A stretch of 64,000 nucleotides of DNA, from positions 1 through 64,000 of the forward strand of contig JAJNBL010000007.1 in the NCBI GenBank assembly GCA_021156175.1. The letters run 5' to 3'. The stretch's first letter is position 1. Every line of letters starts with the position of its first letter. The position numbers were made by a program, and so were the translations under genes. Under the pieces are notes generated by a model. It worked only from the letters and a program-made list of their open reading frames with translations. It was not told the origin of the DNA and made no database searches. This stretch comes from Rickettsiales bacterium. GTDB taxonomy: Bacteria > Pseudomonadota > Alphaproteobacteria > Rickettsiales > JAJNBL01. Shown piece after piece: positions 36,680 through 45,282 of the stretch.

Positions 36680-37723
36680 CTACGGGAATAAAGGTGCAAT
36701 ATCTAGCCCCGTCGTTTCCACAAGTCCAAACAGGATATTCATATTCTGTACCGCCTGACCCGACGCGCCTTTTACCAGATTATCAATAACCGATACCAGA
36801 ATCAGCGTTATCCCATCGCGTCCTGCAAAGACACCAATGCGCGATTGGTTCGTCCCATAGACTTCCCGTGTCGAAGGCGCATGACCTTCTGGTGTGATAT
36901 GGACAAATGGCTCGTTGTCATAAGCTGCCTGAAGCACCTTACGTGCATCTGCTAACGTTTTCCCTGGCGCCAGATGGACATAGATCGTTGAAAGTATGCC
37001 CCGGATCATCGGCAAGAGGTGCGGCGTGAAATGCACGGTTAACGCCGTCCCGGTTGCCCGCTCCAGCTGATGCTCAATCTCAGGCATATGGCGATGCGAA
37101 GAAATCCCATAGGCCTTAAACCCGCCATCTACCTCAGAAAAAAGCGAATCTTGTTTTGCTCCCCGTCCTGCACCTGAAACGCCGGATTTGGAATCAATAA
37201 TAATTCCTTCCGCTTTGATGGTTCCTGATTTCAGCAAAGGTGCCAGTGGTAAAATCGCAGAAGTGGGATAGCAGCCAGGGCAGGCGATAATCCGCTTACC
37301 CTTAATCTCGCTCCTAAATAGCTCAGGAAGGCCATATACCACTTCGCGCTGGATATTCGGCGCGCCATGGGCCACATGGTACCATTTTTCGTATAAAGCC
37401 ACATCGGAGAAACGGAAATCAGCTGAAAGATCAATGACTTTCACATGATCGGGAATTTGGGATACGGCCGTATGCGAAGCGGCATGAGGCAAGCAGCAGA
37501 ATGCCACATCCACCTTTGACCAATCCACTTGTTCCAACGTAATGAGGGCAGGCAGACCAAAGCCCCGCAGGTGAGGATAAATAGACTCCACCGGCTGGCC
37601 GGCATTGGCATTGGCAACCAATGTCGTAATCTGTGCATTGGGGTGGCCATGCAGCAGGCGGATAAGCTCCGCTCCGGTATAACCGCTTGCGCCGATAATT
37701 GCTGTTTTGATCGATGTTGCCAT
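36680..37723 (-). CDS. argC: N-acetyl-gamma-glutamyl-phosphate reductase
   Basis: An NADPH-dependent reductase of arginine synthesis, 347 aa. NADP motif GASGYTGAELIRLL near residue 11; active-site cysteine in ACPGCYPTSAILPLAPLL; substrate region HRHMPEIEHQL; C-terminal GASGQAVQNMN typical of the family. ATG at 37723. Downstream of rpsI, in the rplM-rpsI-argC order common in alphaproteobacteria, but a terminator at 37762-37790 separates it from rpsI. Other arginine genes are not in the window. Confidence 0.95.
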   Translation of the reverse strand: MATSIKTAIIGASGYTGAELIRLLHGHPNAQITTLVANANAGQPVESIYPHLRGFGLPALITLEQVDWSKVDVAFCCLPHAASHTAVSQIPDHVKVIDLSADFRFSDVALYEKWYHVAHGAPNIQREVVYGLPELFRSEIKGKRIIACPGCYPTSAILPLAPLLKSGTIKAEGIIIDSKSGVSGAGRGAKQDSLFSEVDGGFKAYGISSHRHMPEIEHQLERATGTALTVHFTPHLLPMIRGILSTIYVHLAPGKTLADARKVLQAAYDNEPFVHITPEGHAPSTREVYGTNQSRIGVFAGRDGITLILVSVIDNLVKGASGQAVQNMNILFGLVETTGLDIAPLFP

Positions 37724-37761
37724 AAAAAATCCTCTGCCAGGAGTTTACGTGAGCACCCAAG

Positions 37762-37790
37762 AAAAAGAGCCGGAAGTTTCCTTCCAGCTC
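37762..37790 (-). terminator. Intrinsic terminator after rpsI
   Basis: On the minus strand GAGCTGGAAG (37790-37781) pairs with CTTCCGGCTC (37776-37767) around a GAAA tetraloop and is followed by five T (37766-37762). It ends the rplM-rpsI transcript just before argC, so argC is expressed by read-through or from its own promoter. Confidence 0.85.
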
Positions 37791-37819
37791 TCGTTCGTGA
37801 TATTCGTGTTTCCGCGAAA

Positions 37820-38248
37820 TTAACGCTTGGAGAACTGGTGGCTTCTGCGGGCCTTATGTTTACCGTATTTCTTACGCTCAACCACACGTGGGTCACGGGT
37901 AAGGAATCCACCGCGTTTCAAAACGGTGTGCAGATCCGGGTTATAATTTTGCAAAGCGCGGCTGATCGCGTGGCGCACAGCACCTGCTTGACCAGAAAGT
38001 CCACCGCCTTCAACCGTGCAGAATACATCGAAATGACCTGCAGTATTGGTTGCAGCGAAGGGCTGGTTCAGGATCATACGAAGCACAGGGCGACCAAAAT
38101 ACACGGTCACATCACGCTTGTTTACTACAACTTTGCCGCTGCCTGGTTTAATCCATGCGCGAGCGCTAGCATCTTTACGACGGCCGGTGCCATAAGAACG
38201 GCCTTGGCTATCAATTTCTGAGGTTCTTTCGAGTGCTGCTTCTGACAT
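37820..38248 (-). CDS. rpsI: 30S ribosomal protein S9
   Basis: 142 aa from the ATG at 38248; the reading frame reaches back to a TTG at 38254 but the ATG fits the gap to rplM. The S9 family signature [20 protein letters not shown] and the basic C-terminal tail ([22 protein letters not shown]) that reaches the ribosomal P-site tRNA are present. It begins 6 nt after the rplM stop. Confidence 0.97.
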   Translation of the reverse strand: MSEAALERTSEIDSQGRSYGTGRRKDASARAWIKPGSGKVVVNKRDVTVYFGRPVLRMILNQPFAATNTAGHFDVFCTVEGGGLSGQAGAVRHAISRALQNYNPDLHTVLKRGGFLTRDPRVVERKKYGKHKARRSHQFSKR

Positions 38249-38254
38249 AATCAA

Positions 38255-38722
38255 TTACGCTGCCTTCTTCTTGTTTTTACGGTTACGTGCCCCGATATCC
38301 AACGCTTTAGGCTGTTGAGCCTGATGCGGGTGCTCTGCACCGCTGTAGATATGGAGTTTTTTCATTTGCTCACGACCAAGCGCAGAGCGAGGAATCATAC
38401 GCTCGATCGCTTTTTCGATGATTCTATCGGCTTTTTCGCCACGGATCAATTTCTCAGGAGTGGTTTCTTTGATACCACCTGGATGGCCTGTATGGCGATA
38501 ATACACCTTATTCTGGGCTTTTTTGCCGGTTAGGTGAATTTTATCCGCATTGGTGATGATGATGTAATCACCGCAATCCAAGTTTGGACTGAACCATGCT
38601 TTGTGGCGACCGCGCAAGAGTTTAGAGACTTCGGCAGCCAAACGGCCCAGCACGAGATCTTCTGCGTCAATCACGAACCATTCGCGCTTTATATTAGCTA
38701 ATTTTACAAACGTCGTTGTCAT
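38255..38722 (-). CDS. rplM: 50S ribosomal protein L13
   Basis: 155 aa, first gene of the rplM-rpsI operon. Motifs: WFVIDAEDLVLGRLAAEVSK at the N-terminus, GDYIIITNADKIHLTGKK, YRHTGHPGGIK, and ERMIPRSALGREQMKKLHIY. L13 is an early-assembly protein of the 50S subunit. ATG at 38722. Three consecutive short hairpins in the leader (38755-38814) could be an autoregulatory site. Confidence 0.97.
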   Translation of the reverse strand: MTTTFVKLANIKREWFVIDAEDLVLGRLAAEVSKLLRGRHKAWFSPNLDCGDYIIITNADKIHLTGKKAQNKVYYRHTGHPGGIKETTPEKLIRGEKADRIIEKAIERMIPRSALGREQMKKLHIYSGAEHPHQAQQPKALDIGARNRKNKKKAA

Positions 38723-38754
38723 TATCGTAAATCCATCAGTATCACGCTGTTTAT

Positions 38755-38814
38755 AAGGGATAAACCCCTTAAAGCCCTATGCTAAAACATAGGGAAATCA
38801 CCCCAAATTAGGGG
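38755..38814 (-). promoter_or_regulatory. Hairpin-rich leader upstream of rplM
   Basis: Three stem-loops follow each other: CCCCAAATTAGGGG (38801-38814), CCCTATGCTAAAACATAGGG (38775-38794), and AAGGGATAAACCCCTT (38755-38770). In the rplM mRNA leader (minus strand) they lie 33-92 nt before the start codon. Ribosomal protein operons often carry such leaders for autogenous control. This is inference; no matching L13/S9 RNA family could be named from sight. Confidence 0.4.
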
Positions 38815-38915
38815 AGAGGTCAGGCAATATGCACCGGTTTTAAGCCTATGTCAATCCAAAAATTACCCCTTAAGCAATAAAAAAGCCGGTGGTATTGTCA
38901 ACTTTTCCAAGGGGC

Positions 38916-39797
38916 TTAACGTCCAAATCTAAAAGGTTGTTTAATAGTGGGAATTCGGTCATTTTGCGTTTTCTCCCCATCCAGGGTGCTATTATGAACA
39001 TTCCGTTTTAAGTGGCTTCGGTCCATAGGGGTGCGAAAGGGTTGTAATGCACTGTTAAGTAAGGACTCTGCGCCCTCGTTAACGGGAATCTTTTCAATCT
39101 CGGTAATCGCCAATTGGGCTGTTTTTGCAAAAAAATTCTGTTGTTCTGGGGTAAGGGCGGGAATAACCCCCAGTTTGCGCTGTATGCAGGTCTTAAAGGC
39201 CTCTAGGCATGCCGGGTAGGTCACAACCTCCCCTGATTTCTCAGCGGTGGCTATATGTGTTTCTGGATAGCTTAGGATAAGGCGGCGTTCTTTGGTAAAA
39301 TCTGCTTTCGACAAATGCCTTGGGAAAGGGTGGTTTACAGGCCAAATGGCACCGGCAGCAAGGAGTAACGGTATAATATTCGTATTTTTTTCCTCAATTG
39401 CCAAATCGAGCAGAGTCTTTCCCTCATTATTAACCATCTCTAGCTTAGCGCCCCGGGTAATGAGGAGCCGCACGAATTCCATATCTCCATGGCGCATGCC
39501 CCAATAGAGGGGAGATTTACCATCCAGGCCAGTGACGCTGGGATTTGCGCCATGATCCAGAAGTAAGAGGGCCGTTTTAGTAAGATGATTCATCATCGCC
39601 GCGGCAATTAAGGGAGTTCTCCCTTTGTCATCAACCGCATTAGGATTTGCGCCTTCTTGGATAAGGGATTCAATCCTCACAAAATTTCCACTTGCTGCGG
39701 CTTGTAATAGTGCATGATCTAGTGACTGAGTGCGCTTAGGCACAGTTTCTTGGTGTTTTAAGCCTACATTTGTTGAATCCGACCGCTTACGTTTCAT
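38916..39797 (-). CDS. Ankyrin-repeat protein
   Basis: A protein of 293 aa. About four ankyrin repeats span residues 27-155 (for example DDKGRTPLIAAAMMNHLTKT and GLDGKSPLYWGMRHGDMEFV). The basic N-terminus KRKRSDS could be a nuclear-localisation type signal in a host cell. The C-terminal 130 residues are unrecognised. ATG at 39797. On the minus strand, the gap downstream (38878-38915) has a weak stem followed by six T, a likely terminator. Related in type, but not closely in sequence, to the two ankyrin proteins upstream. Confidence 0.85.
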   Translation of the reverse strand: MKRKRSDSTNVGLKHQETVPKRTQSLDHALLQAAASGNFVRIESLIQEGANPNAVDDKGRTPLIAAAMMNHLTKTALLLLDHGANPSVTGLDGKSPLYWGMRHGDMEFVRLLITRGAKLEMVNNEGKTLLDLAIEEKNTNIIPLLLAAGAIWPVNHPFPRHLSKADFTKERRLILSYPETHIATAEKSGEVVTYPACLEAFKTCIQRKLGVIPALTPEQQNFFAKTAQLAITEIEKIPVNEGAESLLNSALQPFRTPMDRSHLKRNVHNSTLDGEKTQNDRIPTIKQPFRFGR

Positions 39798-39903
39798 AAA
39801 AGTATCCCTTAGAGTTGGGTGAGCTATAGGAAGTTAAGGTTACAGGAAGATGTTATGAGGATCAAGAAATTGTTAGGGAGTTAAGGATTGAATGGGGGAG
39901 AAT

Positions 39904-39930
39904 AAAAAAAGCCGGGTTACGAGCCCGGCT
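39904..39930 (-). terminator. Intrinsic terminator after the ankyrin/F-box-like gene
   Basis: AGCCGGGCTCGTAACCCGGC read on the minus strand (39930-39911) forms a GC stem and is followed by seven T (39910-39904). It ends the gene at 39979-41031 and isolates the next ankyrin gene. Confidence 0.9.
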
Positions 39931-39978
39931 TGCGGAAGGGGTGACTGTCATGCGGCTATATAAATTCCGAGAAGGCTA

Positions 39979-41031
39979 TTATCTTCCTCTATGTGCCTGA
40001 TCCTGTTGCTCGTCCTGTGACTTTTTGATGGCATCTGCAAATGAGAATTCTTTTTCTGAGATAATCGTTTTTAATCTATCGCTTACGGTCTTAAGTGTAA
40101 AAGGCGCAGCCATTTGTGCGGGCTTGGCTGTACAGAGTAAGGCGCCAATATCCTTTACAGAGAGTCGGGGTAGAATATGGTTTGCGAGCGGATCGGTTAG
40201 ATGTAAAAAATTTGGATTGATCGTTGCAAAAATATTTGCAATAGAGACGCTTGCTTCCCTGTCCAACGGCTTCCGGAAAAGAGGTGCCCTATCCTTAAGG
40301 AGGAAGTGCTGGTCATCGCTTTGTTCAAATAAGGTAGTAAAAGCTTCCTTTGGAAGATTGAGCAAACGTGTTAACAGATCTTTCTGGTTTGCTTCAAGAG
40401 CAGCGCCAGCAACAAGAAGAATTTTTATAACCTTCTCGTGTTTATTCTCAATAGCATAATGCAGCGGTGTTTTTCCGCCATTATCCATAGCATTAACATC
40501 TGCGCCGCTTTGAATGAGTGATGTCACAGCCTCTTGATGGCCATAGCATGCAGCTAAATGCATGGATGCTAGTCCATTAGAATCGTTTGCATTAATATGA
40601 GCGCCATGTTGGAGAAGTAGCTTAAGGATGGGTGTATTGCCGTGCTGAGCCGCGGAATGCAAAGGGCTTCTGCCGCCCTGTCCTACAGCACGAATATCAG
40701 TGCCACGTTCAAGGAGTAGTTGTACGATGTCTGTATAACCCCCACTAACAGCATAATGCAGCGGGGTTGTGAATCCTCCCTCTGATGCATCAATATTCGC
40801 GCCATGATCAATGAGTAATTGTACGATCTCTTTTGATCCAATCTGAGCAGCCAAATGCAGGGGTGTTTTTAAACTGTGTGATGCTTTATTGATGATATTA
40901 GGATTTACTCCTGCTTTAAGCAGCGATTCCGCCTTTTTAACATCTTTTCTATTTATTGCGTCCGATAATATTGCAGCATTTTGCTGATCCCGATTAGGTC
41001 CGTAAGAGGAAGAGATGTAGCTTTTACTCAT
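39979..41031 (-). CDS. Ankyrin-repeat protein with F-box-like C-terminal domain
   Basis: 350 aa from the ATG at 41031, which has AAGGA 8 nt upstream; the frame is open to another ATG at 41070. Six ankyrin repeats at about 20-215, close to consensus (KTPLHYAIENKHEKVIKILL). The C-terminal domain (about 245-345) is shared with the gene at 42850-43824; its core PLANHILPRLSVKDIGALLC (281-300) followed by TAK fits the F-box pattern of a Leu-rich helix, a Pro, then a hydrophobic-Asp-hydrophobic helix. Ankyrin proteins with C-terminal F-box/PRANC domains act on host SCF ubiquitin ligases in poxviruses and are known in Orientia and Wolbachia. Here it is a prediction by eye. Confidence 0.85.
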   Translation of the reverse strand: MSKSYISSSYGPNRDQQNAAILSDAINRKDVKKAESLLKAGVNPNIINKASHSLKTPLHLAAQIGSKEIVQLLIDHGANIDASEGGFTTPLHYAVSGGYTDIVQLLLERGTDIRAVGQGGRSPLHSAAQHGNTPILKLLLQHGAHINANDSNGLASMHLAACYGHQEAVTSLIQSGADVNAMDNGGKTPLHYAIENKHEKVIKILLVAGAALEANQKDLLTRLLNLPKEAFTTLFEQSDDQHFLLKDRAPLFRKPLDREASVSIANIFATINPNFLHLTDPLANHILPRLSVKDIGALLCTAKPAQMAAPFTLKTVSDRLKTIISEKEFSFADAIKKSQDEQQDQAHRGR

Positions 41032-41377
41032 GATGTTATTCCTTATTTCCTTGTTACTGGAGAGTAACATAACAATATATTGAGGAGGTTTACAACTAAT
41101 AGATGTTATAAAAAGGGTAGAATTGAAAATTGCCCCGACTTTAGATTGAATAAAGAATAGAATTAAGCTATTAGTAATGGCGGTATACGGATTTTCTAAA
41201 GCTCTCTTCTTCTGCTTTCATAGCTCTATTGTTATGTTCCCTTCCAGACAGCAAACACATCTAAGGGCTGTGGAAAAAAGTAAAATTAGGGGGGAGAGAC
41301 AATAGAAATCTCCCTTGAACTCTAAGGCCTTCCCTGCTAAAACGTTCCCCAGACAGTATATTGCATAAGGTAAGCCC
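41032..41377. other. Intergenic region, promoters of divergent genes
   Basis: About 345 bp between the divergent ankyrin/F-box-like gene and the zf-CHCC gene. It is AT-rich with a short GGGGGGAGAG stretch near 41292. No gene, repeat or RNA structure was recognised. It must contain both promoters, but no clear -35/-10 pair could be assigned. Confidence 0.5.
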
Positions 41378-41560
41378 ATGGAACCGTTCGAAATCGTTTA
41401 TACAGATAAGTCGGAAGTACATTGCGGTGGGGCAGGCGGGAGCCTTGGCCATCCCGTAGTGTATCTTGAGCTCGCTCCCAAAGGTGAAGTAACCTGTCCT
41501 TATTGCAGCCGTAAGTTTATCCTGGTGGCATCATCTGAGACCACTGCAGCCCATACCTAA
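41378..41560 (+). CDS. zf-CHCC zinc-finger domain protein
   Basis: A 60-aa protein. The CHCC zinc ligands are C16, H25, C40 and C43 (HCGGAGGSLGHPVVYL and CPYCSRKF). This family (PF10276-type) is the bacterial counterpart of the zinc-binding NDUFS6 subunit of mitochondrial complex I and is widespread in alphaproteobacteria. The bacterial role is thought to be tied to complex I but is not settled. ATG at 41378, with AAGG about 10 nt upstream. It is 15 nt before the M16 peptidase gene. Confidence 0.88.
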   Translation: MEPFEIVYTDKSEVHCGGAGGSLGHPVVYLELAPKGEVTCPYCSRKFILVASSETTAAHT

Positions 41561-41575
41561 ATAAAGCGTAATATC

Positions 41576-42832
41576 ATGCCTGATATCTCTACCCTTTCTA
41601 ACGGCCTTACGGTCGCAAGCGTTACCATGCCGGAAGTCGAATCCGTCTCCATTAACGTCTGGGTCAAGACGGGCAGCCGGTATGAAACAGCTGAAACGGC
41701 AGGGATTTCCCATCTCCTGGAGCATATGGTGTTTAAAGGCACTCGCAAGCGCTCTGCGCTCGATATTGCGGAGTCTTTGGATAATGTGGGCGGGGCACTC
41801 AATGCCTATACCAGCCGGGAGCATACGGTTTATTACGCGAAAGTCCTTAAAGGCGATGCCGAGTTGGCGGTGGATGTGTTATCGGATCTCGTCCAGAACG
41901 CGACCTTTCTTCCTGAGGAATTGGTGCGGGAGCGGGGAGTGGTCTTGCAGGAAATCGCACAGTCTTTCGATACGCCCGATGATATCGTGTTTGATTACTA
42001 CCAGCAGGCTGCATTTCCCGGGCAATCCATCGGGCATCCGATTTTAGGTTCCGAAGAAATCATTGAGGGCTTGACGGAGGAACATCTTCGCGAGCATGTG
42101 CGCACATTCTACCATACCGGCGGGATTGTCATCACTGCGGCGGGAAATATCACCCATGCGCAGGTACTAAAGCTGGCAGAGCGCTATTTTGGGGATATGC
42201 CGAAAGCAGAGGCGCCTCAGCCACCCAAAGCCGTCTATAAAGGCGGGGAGAGTCGCACTGAGCGCGAGTTGGAGCAAATCCATCTGGTGATGGGTATGGA
42301 AGCCTATTCGCACCATGCGCCGGAATATTATACCCAGCAGCTGTTGGCGTTGATTTTGGGGGGAGGGATGTCCTCCCGCTTGTTCCAGGAGATCCGAGAG
42401 AAGCGGGGCTTGGCCTATAGCATTTCCTGCTTTAGTTCGTGTTATGATGATACGGGGATGTTTGGGATTTACTCCGGCACGTCGGACGCGCAAGTGCAGG
42501 AACTTATCGAAGTGACCTGCAATGAGCTAAAGCGGTCCGTTGGGACCTTAACTCCGGAAGAACTTCAACGTGCTAAGACGCAAGTCAAAGCCGGCATGCT
42601 GATGGCGCGCGAACGCCCCTCTGCGCGCGCAGAAGAGCTTGGCCGGCATCTGATGGTGCATGGACGCTATATCCCGATGGAAGAGTTGCTCGCTCGCGTG
42701 GAAGAAGTCACGCTGCCGGGGCTGCATAATCTTATGGAGCAGCTACTTTCGCAATCCTCACTGACCATCGCCACGATCGGCAATGTGAAAAACATTGAGC
42801 CGTTTGAGAAGACAGCGGCGCGGTTGCGGTGA
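41576..42832 (+). CDS. M16-family zinc peptidase, MPP beta-like
   Basis: A 418-aa pitrilysin-family peptidase. The inverted zinc motif HLLEH is at 46-50, within GISHLLEHMVFKGT, with the distal ligand Glu about 75 residues later in the RERGVVLQEI region. A second M16 half-domain follows with GGGMSSRLFQEIREKRGLAY. This is the arrangement of alphaproteobacterial and rickettsial peptidases related to the mitochondrial processing peptidase beta subunit. The substrate is unknown. ATG at 41576. In operon with zf-CHCC; convergent with the ankyrin gene downstream. Confidence 0.92.
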   Translation: MPDISTLSNGLTVASVTMPEVESVSINVWVKTGSRYETAETAGISHLLEHMVFKGTRKRSALDIAESLDNVGGALNAYTSREHTVYYAKVLKGDAELAVDVLSDLVQNATFLPEELVRERGVVLQEIAQSFDTPDDIVFDYYQQAAFPGQSIGHPILGSEEIIEGLTEEHLREHVRTFYHTGGIVITAAGNITHAQVLKLAERYFGDMPKAEAPQPPKAVYKGGESRTERELEQIHLVMGMEAYSHHAPEYYTQQLLALILGGGMSSRLFQEIREKRGLAYSISCFSSCYDDTGMFGIYSGTSDAQVQELIEVTCNELKRSVGTLTPEELQRAKTQVKAGMLMARERPSARAEELGRHLMVHGRYIPMEELLARVEEVTLPGLHNLMEQLLSQSSLTIATIGNVKNIEPFEKTAARLR

Positions 42833-42849
42833 TATTCTAAGTTGCGTAG

Positions 42850-43824
42850 CTATTGCTTTCCAAGAGTACCGACAGTCTTAGAATCCTCTATTGCATCGGA
42901 AAAACTTTTGCATTTTTTTGAAAGGATTTGCCCTACCGCATCCGGGGTCGAGGATTTTGTTACTCTGAAAGTATAAAGTTCCTCGGTCTTGGGTTTTGCG
43001 GTACAAAGTAGTGCACCTATATCTTTTATAGAAAGATGGGGTAGAATAGACGACTGCAGCCTCTCAGGAGGCAGAGATTTGGCTATATTGCCGCTTTTAG
43101 AAATAATGTCTGCAATAGGGAGACATGCCTGGTTCTCCAGCACTTCACGATATACCTGATCCCAAGGTTTTGTCCTGTCTTTAAGTAGATAATACGTGTT
43201 TTTTTTCCGGTCGTGTCGAGTTTCAAATAATGTATCAAACGTACTATCCTGAATGCCAAGCAATGTTTTTACGTTTTCTTTATCGCTTTTCTGAAGGCGT
43301 GCGCCGGCAGTTAGAAGAATTTTTACAGCATCTGTATGCCCGCCCAGAAGCGCCAAGAACAAGGGGGTTATATTCGTATCATTCTTCGTATTGATATCTG
43401 CACCTGCTCCAATCAGCAATTTTATGATTGTTGTATGGCCTTTTTGGGCTGCAAAAGATAGAGGTGTATTGCCCAAAGCATCTTTGGCATGGGTATTCGC
43501 ATTGTTTGCGAGCAAAAGCTGCGTTGCGTTATTGTTCCCCAGAAGAGCTACACAGTGCAAAGTTGTCATATTATATATATCTGTCCCATTGACGTCTGCA
43601 TTATAGCGGATTAGTAGTCCCATTATATCAGATCTCTCGAAAGCAGCTGTCAAATGCAAAAGAGGATTTCCGCGATCTGTGGGGGTGGGTGTATTGGCAT
43701 CCGCGCCTTTTTCTAGATATTTTTGTATTTTTTTTAGATTTACTGAGTCAAACGCCCTCAAAAGCTTTTTGTTAAGTTTTTCCTGTTGTGTTGAAGTGTG
43801 GGCTTTGCTGAAGGAGTTTTTCAT
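42850..43824 (-). CDS. Ankyrin-repeat protein with F-box-like C-terminal domain
   Basis: 324 aa. Five ankyrin repeats at about 20-180 (GNTPLSFAAQKGHTTIIKLL is clear). The C-terminal domain about 205-318 is homologous to that of the gene at 39979-41031: YYLLKDRTKP against HFLLKDRAPL, SIKDIGALLCTAK against SVKDIGALLCTAK, and KSFSDAIEDSK against FSFADAIKKSQ. Residues 251-277 (LPPERLQSSILPHLSIKDIG then ALLCTAK) fit the F-box consensus LPxExxxxILxxLxxxDLxxL unusually well. ATG at 43824 with AGGAA upstream. Likely a host-directed effector; secretion is not shown. Confidence 0.85.
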   Translation of the reverse strand: MKNSFSKAHTSTQQEKLNKKLLRAFDSVNLKKIQKYLEKGADANTPTPTDRGNPLLHLTAAFERSDIMGLLIRYNADVNGTDIYNMTTLHCVALLGNNNATQLLLANNANTHAKDALGNTPLSFAAQKGHTTIIKLLIGAGADINTKNDTNITPLFLALLGGHTDAVKILLTAGARLQKSDKENVKTLLGIQDSTFDTLFETRHDRKKNTYYLLKDRTKPWDQVYREVLENQACLPIADIISKSGNIAKSLPPERLQSSILPHLSIKDIGALLCTAKPKTEELYTFRVTKSSTPDAVGQILSKKCKSFSDAIEDSKTVGTLGKQ

Positions 43825-43918
43825 AGTTATGTTCCTGGTTTTGGTGTAATTAATTTTTTGTACACCAGTATCTGATGCATATCCAGGAAAAAATCAAGGA
43901 TTCCGAGGATTCGGCAAA

Positions 43919-43952
43919 CAAAAACGGCCCGTGAATCCACGGGCCGTTTTTA
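43919..43952 (-). terminator. Intrinsic terminator of ctrA (possibly bidirectional)
   Basis: AAAACGGCCCGTG (43921-43933) and CACGGGCCGTTTT (43938-43950) form a perfect 13-bp stem with the loop AATC. On the minus strand the stem is followed by a T run (about 43924-43917), so it ends ctrA; the plus strand also has TTTTT. Confidence 0.9.
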
Positions 43953-43973
43953 TGTGAAACGTAATTTCAACTT

Positions 43974-44711
43974 CTAGTGGCTAGCAGCCTCTGTACGCGC
44001 TGCCGCTTTCACGGTATTGGTCACCATATTGGTTTCCTCTGGGTCTTTCAGCACATAGCCGCGGCCCCAAACGGTTTCAATATAGTTCTCACCACCAGAT
44101 GCTTCCGCTAACTTCTTACGAAGTTTGCACACGAATACGTCGATAATTTTGAGTTCAGGCTCATCAATACCGCCATAGAGATGGTTCAAGAACATCTCTT
44201 TAGTGAGGATCGTGCCCTTACGGAGCGCGAGCAACTCAAGAATTGCATATTCTTTGCTCGTCAAGTGGAGCGGACGACCATCAACGTCGATGGTACGGTT
44301 ATCCAAGTTAACGGCAACTTTGCCAACGCGGATAACAGACTCCGAATGTCCTTTCGAACGACGAACGATCGCCTGGATACGTGCAACCAACTCACCACGG
44401 TTAAATGGTTTTGTGAGGTAGTCATCAGCACCGAAGCCCAAGCCTTTGATTTTCTGTTCTGCACCGGACAAGCCAGAGAGAATAAGAATCGGGATTTTTA
44501 CTTTCGCTGCGCGCAGACGAAGCAATACTTCATACCCGTCAATATCTGGCAGCATCAAATCCAGAATGATAATATCATAATCGTAAATTTTACCGATCTC
44601 CAGGCCTTCTTCTCCGAGCTCGGCAACGTCACAGATAATACCTTCAGACGCTAAAGCCAACTCAATGGATCTTGCTGTCGACGCATCATCTTCAACCAAT
44701 AGTGCACGCAT
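43974..44711 (-). CDS. ctrA: Cell-cycle response regulator CtrA
   Basis: An OmpR-type DNA-binding response regulator, 245 aa, the alphaproteobacterial master cell-cycle regulator. Receiver domain with acidic pocket E7-D8 (VEDD) and phospho-acceptor Asp51 in [11 protein letters not shown]. The segment [20 protein letters not shown] and the winged-helix part ([28 protein letters not shown]) are near-identical to known CtrA proteins. The C-terminal tail ends ...EAASH and lacks the final Ala-Ala that marks Caulobacter CtrA for ClpXP. ATG at 44711. Three CtrA boxes upstream suggest autoregulation. Confidence 0.97.
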   Translation of the reverse strand: MRALLVEDDASTARSIELALASEGIICDVAELGEEGLEIGKIYDYDIIILDLMLPDIDGYEVLLRLRAAKVKIPILILSGLSGAEQKIKGLGFGADDYLTKPFNRGELVARIQAIVRRSKGHSESVIRVGKVAVNLDNRTIDVDGRPLHLTSKEYAILELLALRKGTILTKEMFLNHLYGGIDEPELKIIDVFVCKLRKKLAEASGGENYIETVWGRGYVLKDPEETNMVTNTVKAAARTEAASH

Positions 44712-45282
44712 GTTATATGCCTCTTCTTAGTATTTAAAATAAAACCGATTTCGATGCTCAAGCAATTGCTAGAGGACTTGAATCACCGTTTTCAGTTACA
44801 CATCGCCATCACACCAGAGCAGAAAACTGCCGTGATGTATCTTTCTGATCTGTCTTCGTGTGCCCTACCTGAAACACATAAACATTATCATGGACAAGCG
44901 AGATACACGTAATCAGTTAATAGTTCGTTAACGTCACGGTAAATAATTACCGCAAAATAGTTAACATAAAGTTAATTTAGAATTAATTCTAACCGAAAAA
45001 GAGGTAAAAAGCAAGGGAATATTAATAAAACTCTTAAATGTAAGCAAATTTGTATTAACAAAACCCCTTAAAAGCCTTGTGGATTAAGGAACTGCAGCTG
45101 CTAAAGTTTTTTCTATTTGAGATTGAAAAGAGGAGAGGGAATATGATTATAAATTTCTGGACTGATGCTCCAGAAGCCAGAAATGCTTCGTTAGGCTCTT
45201 GAAAGTCATTGTTTTTCAAGTGTATTTATAATAAATTAATTTTACTTTACTATTATTTATTCAAACGAAGTGAGTTGATCCA
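44712..45282. promoter_or_regulatory. Divergent regulatory region between ctrA and the 45283 gene
   Basis: 571 bp without a gene. The ctrA-proximal half contains three CtrA-type boxes (44917-44986). The distal half is very AT-rich and has a degenerate half-matched box TTAATTTTACTTTAC at about 45237-45251, close to the 45283 start. No small gene or RNA family was recognised. It is the longest gap in the window. Confidence 0.6.
44917..44986. promoter_or_regulatory. Three perfect CtrA binding boxes (TTAA-N7-TTAA)
   Basis: TTAATAGTTCGTTAA at 44917-44931, TTAACATAAAGTTAA at 44961-44975, and TTAATTTAGAATTAA at 44972-44986; the last two share a TTAA. All have exactly 7 nt between half-sites, the full CtrA consensus known from Caulobacter. 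They lie 206-275 bp upstream of the ctrA start codon, as expected for a feedback loop on ctrA itself or a long leader. Confidence 0.8.

Noticed and set aside
44712-45282. Replication origin near ctrA
   Set aside because: CtrA boxes and AT-rich DNA are present, but no DnaA boxes (TTATNCACA) and no dnaA/hemE-like neighbours were seen.
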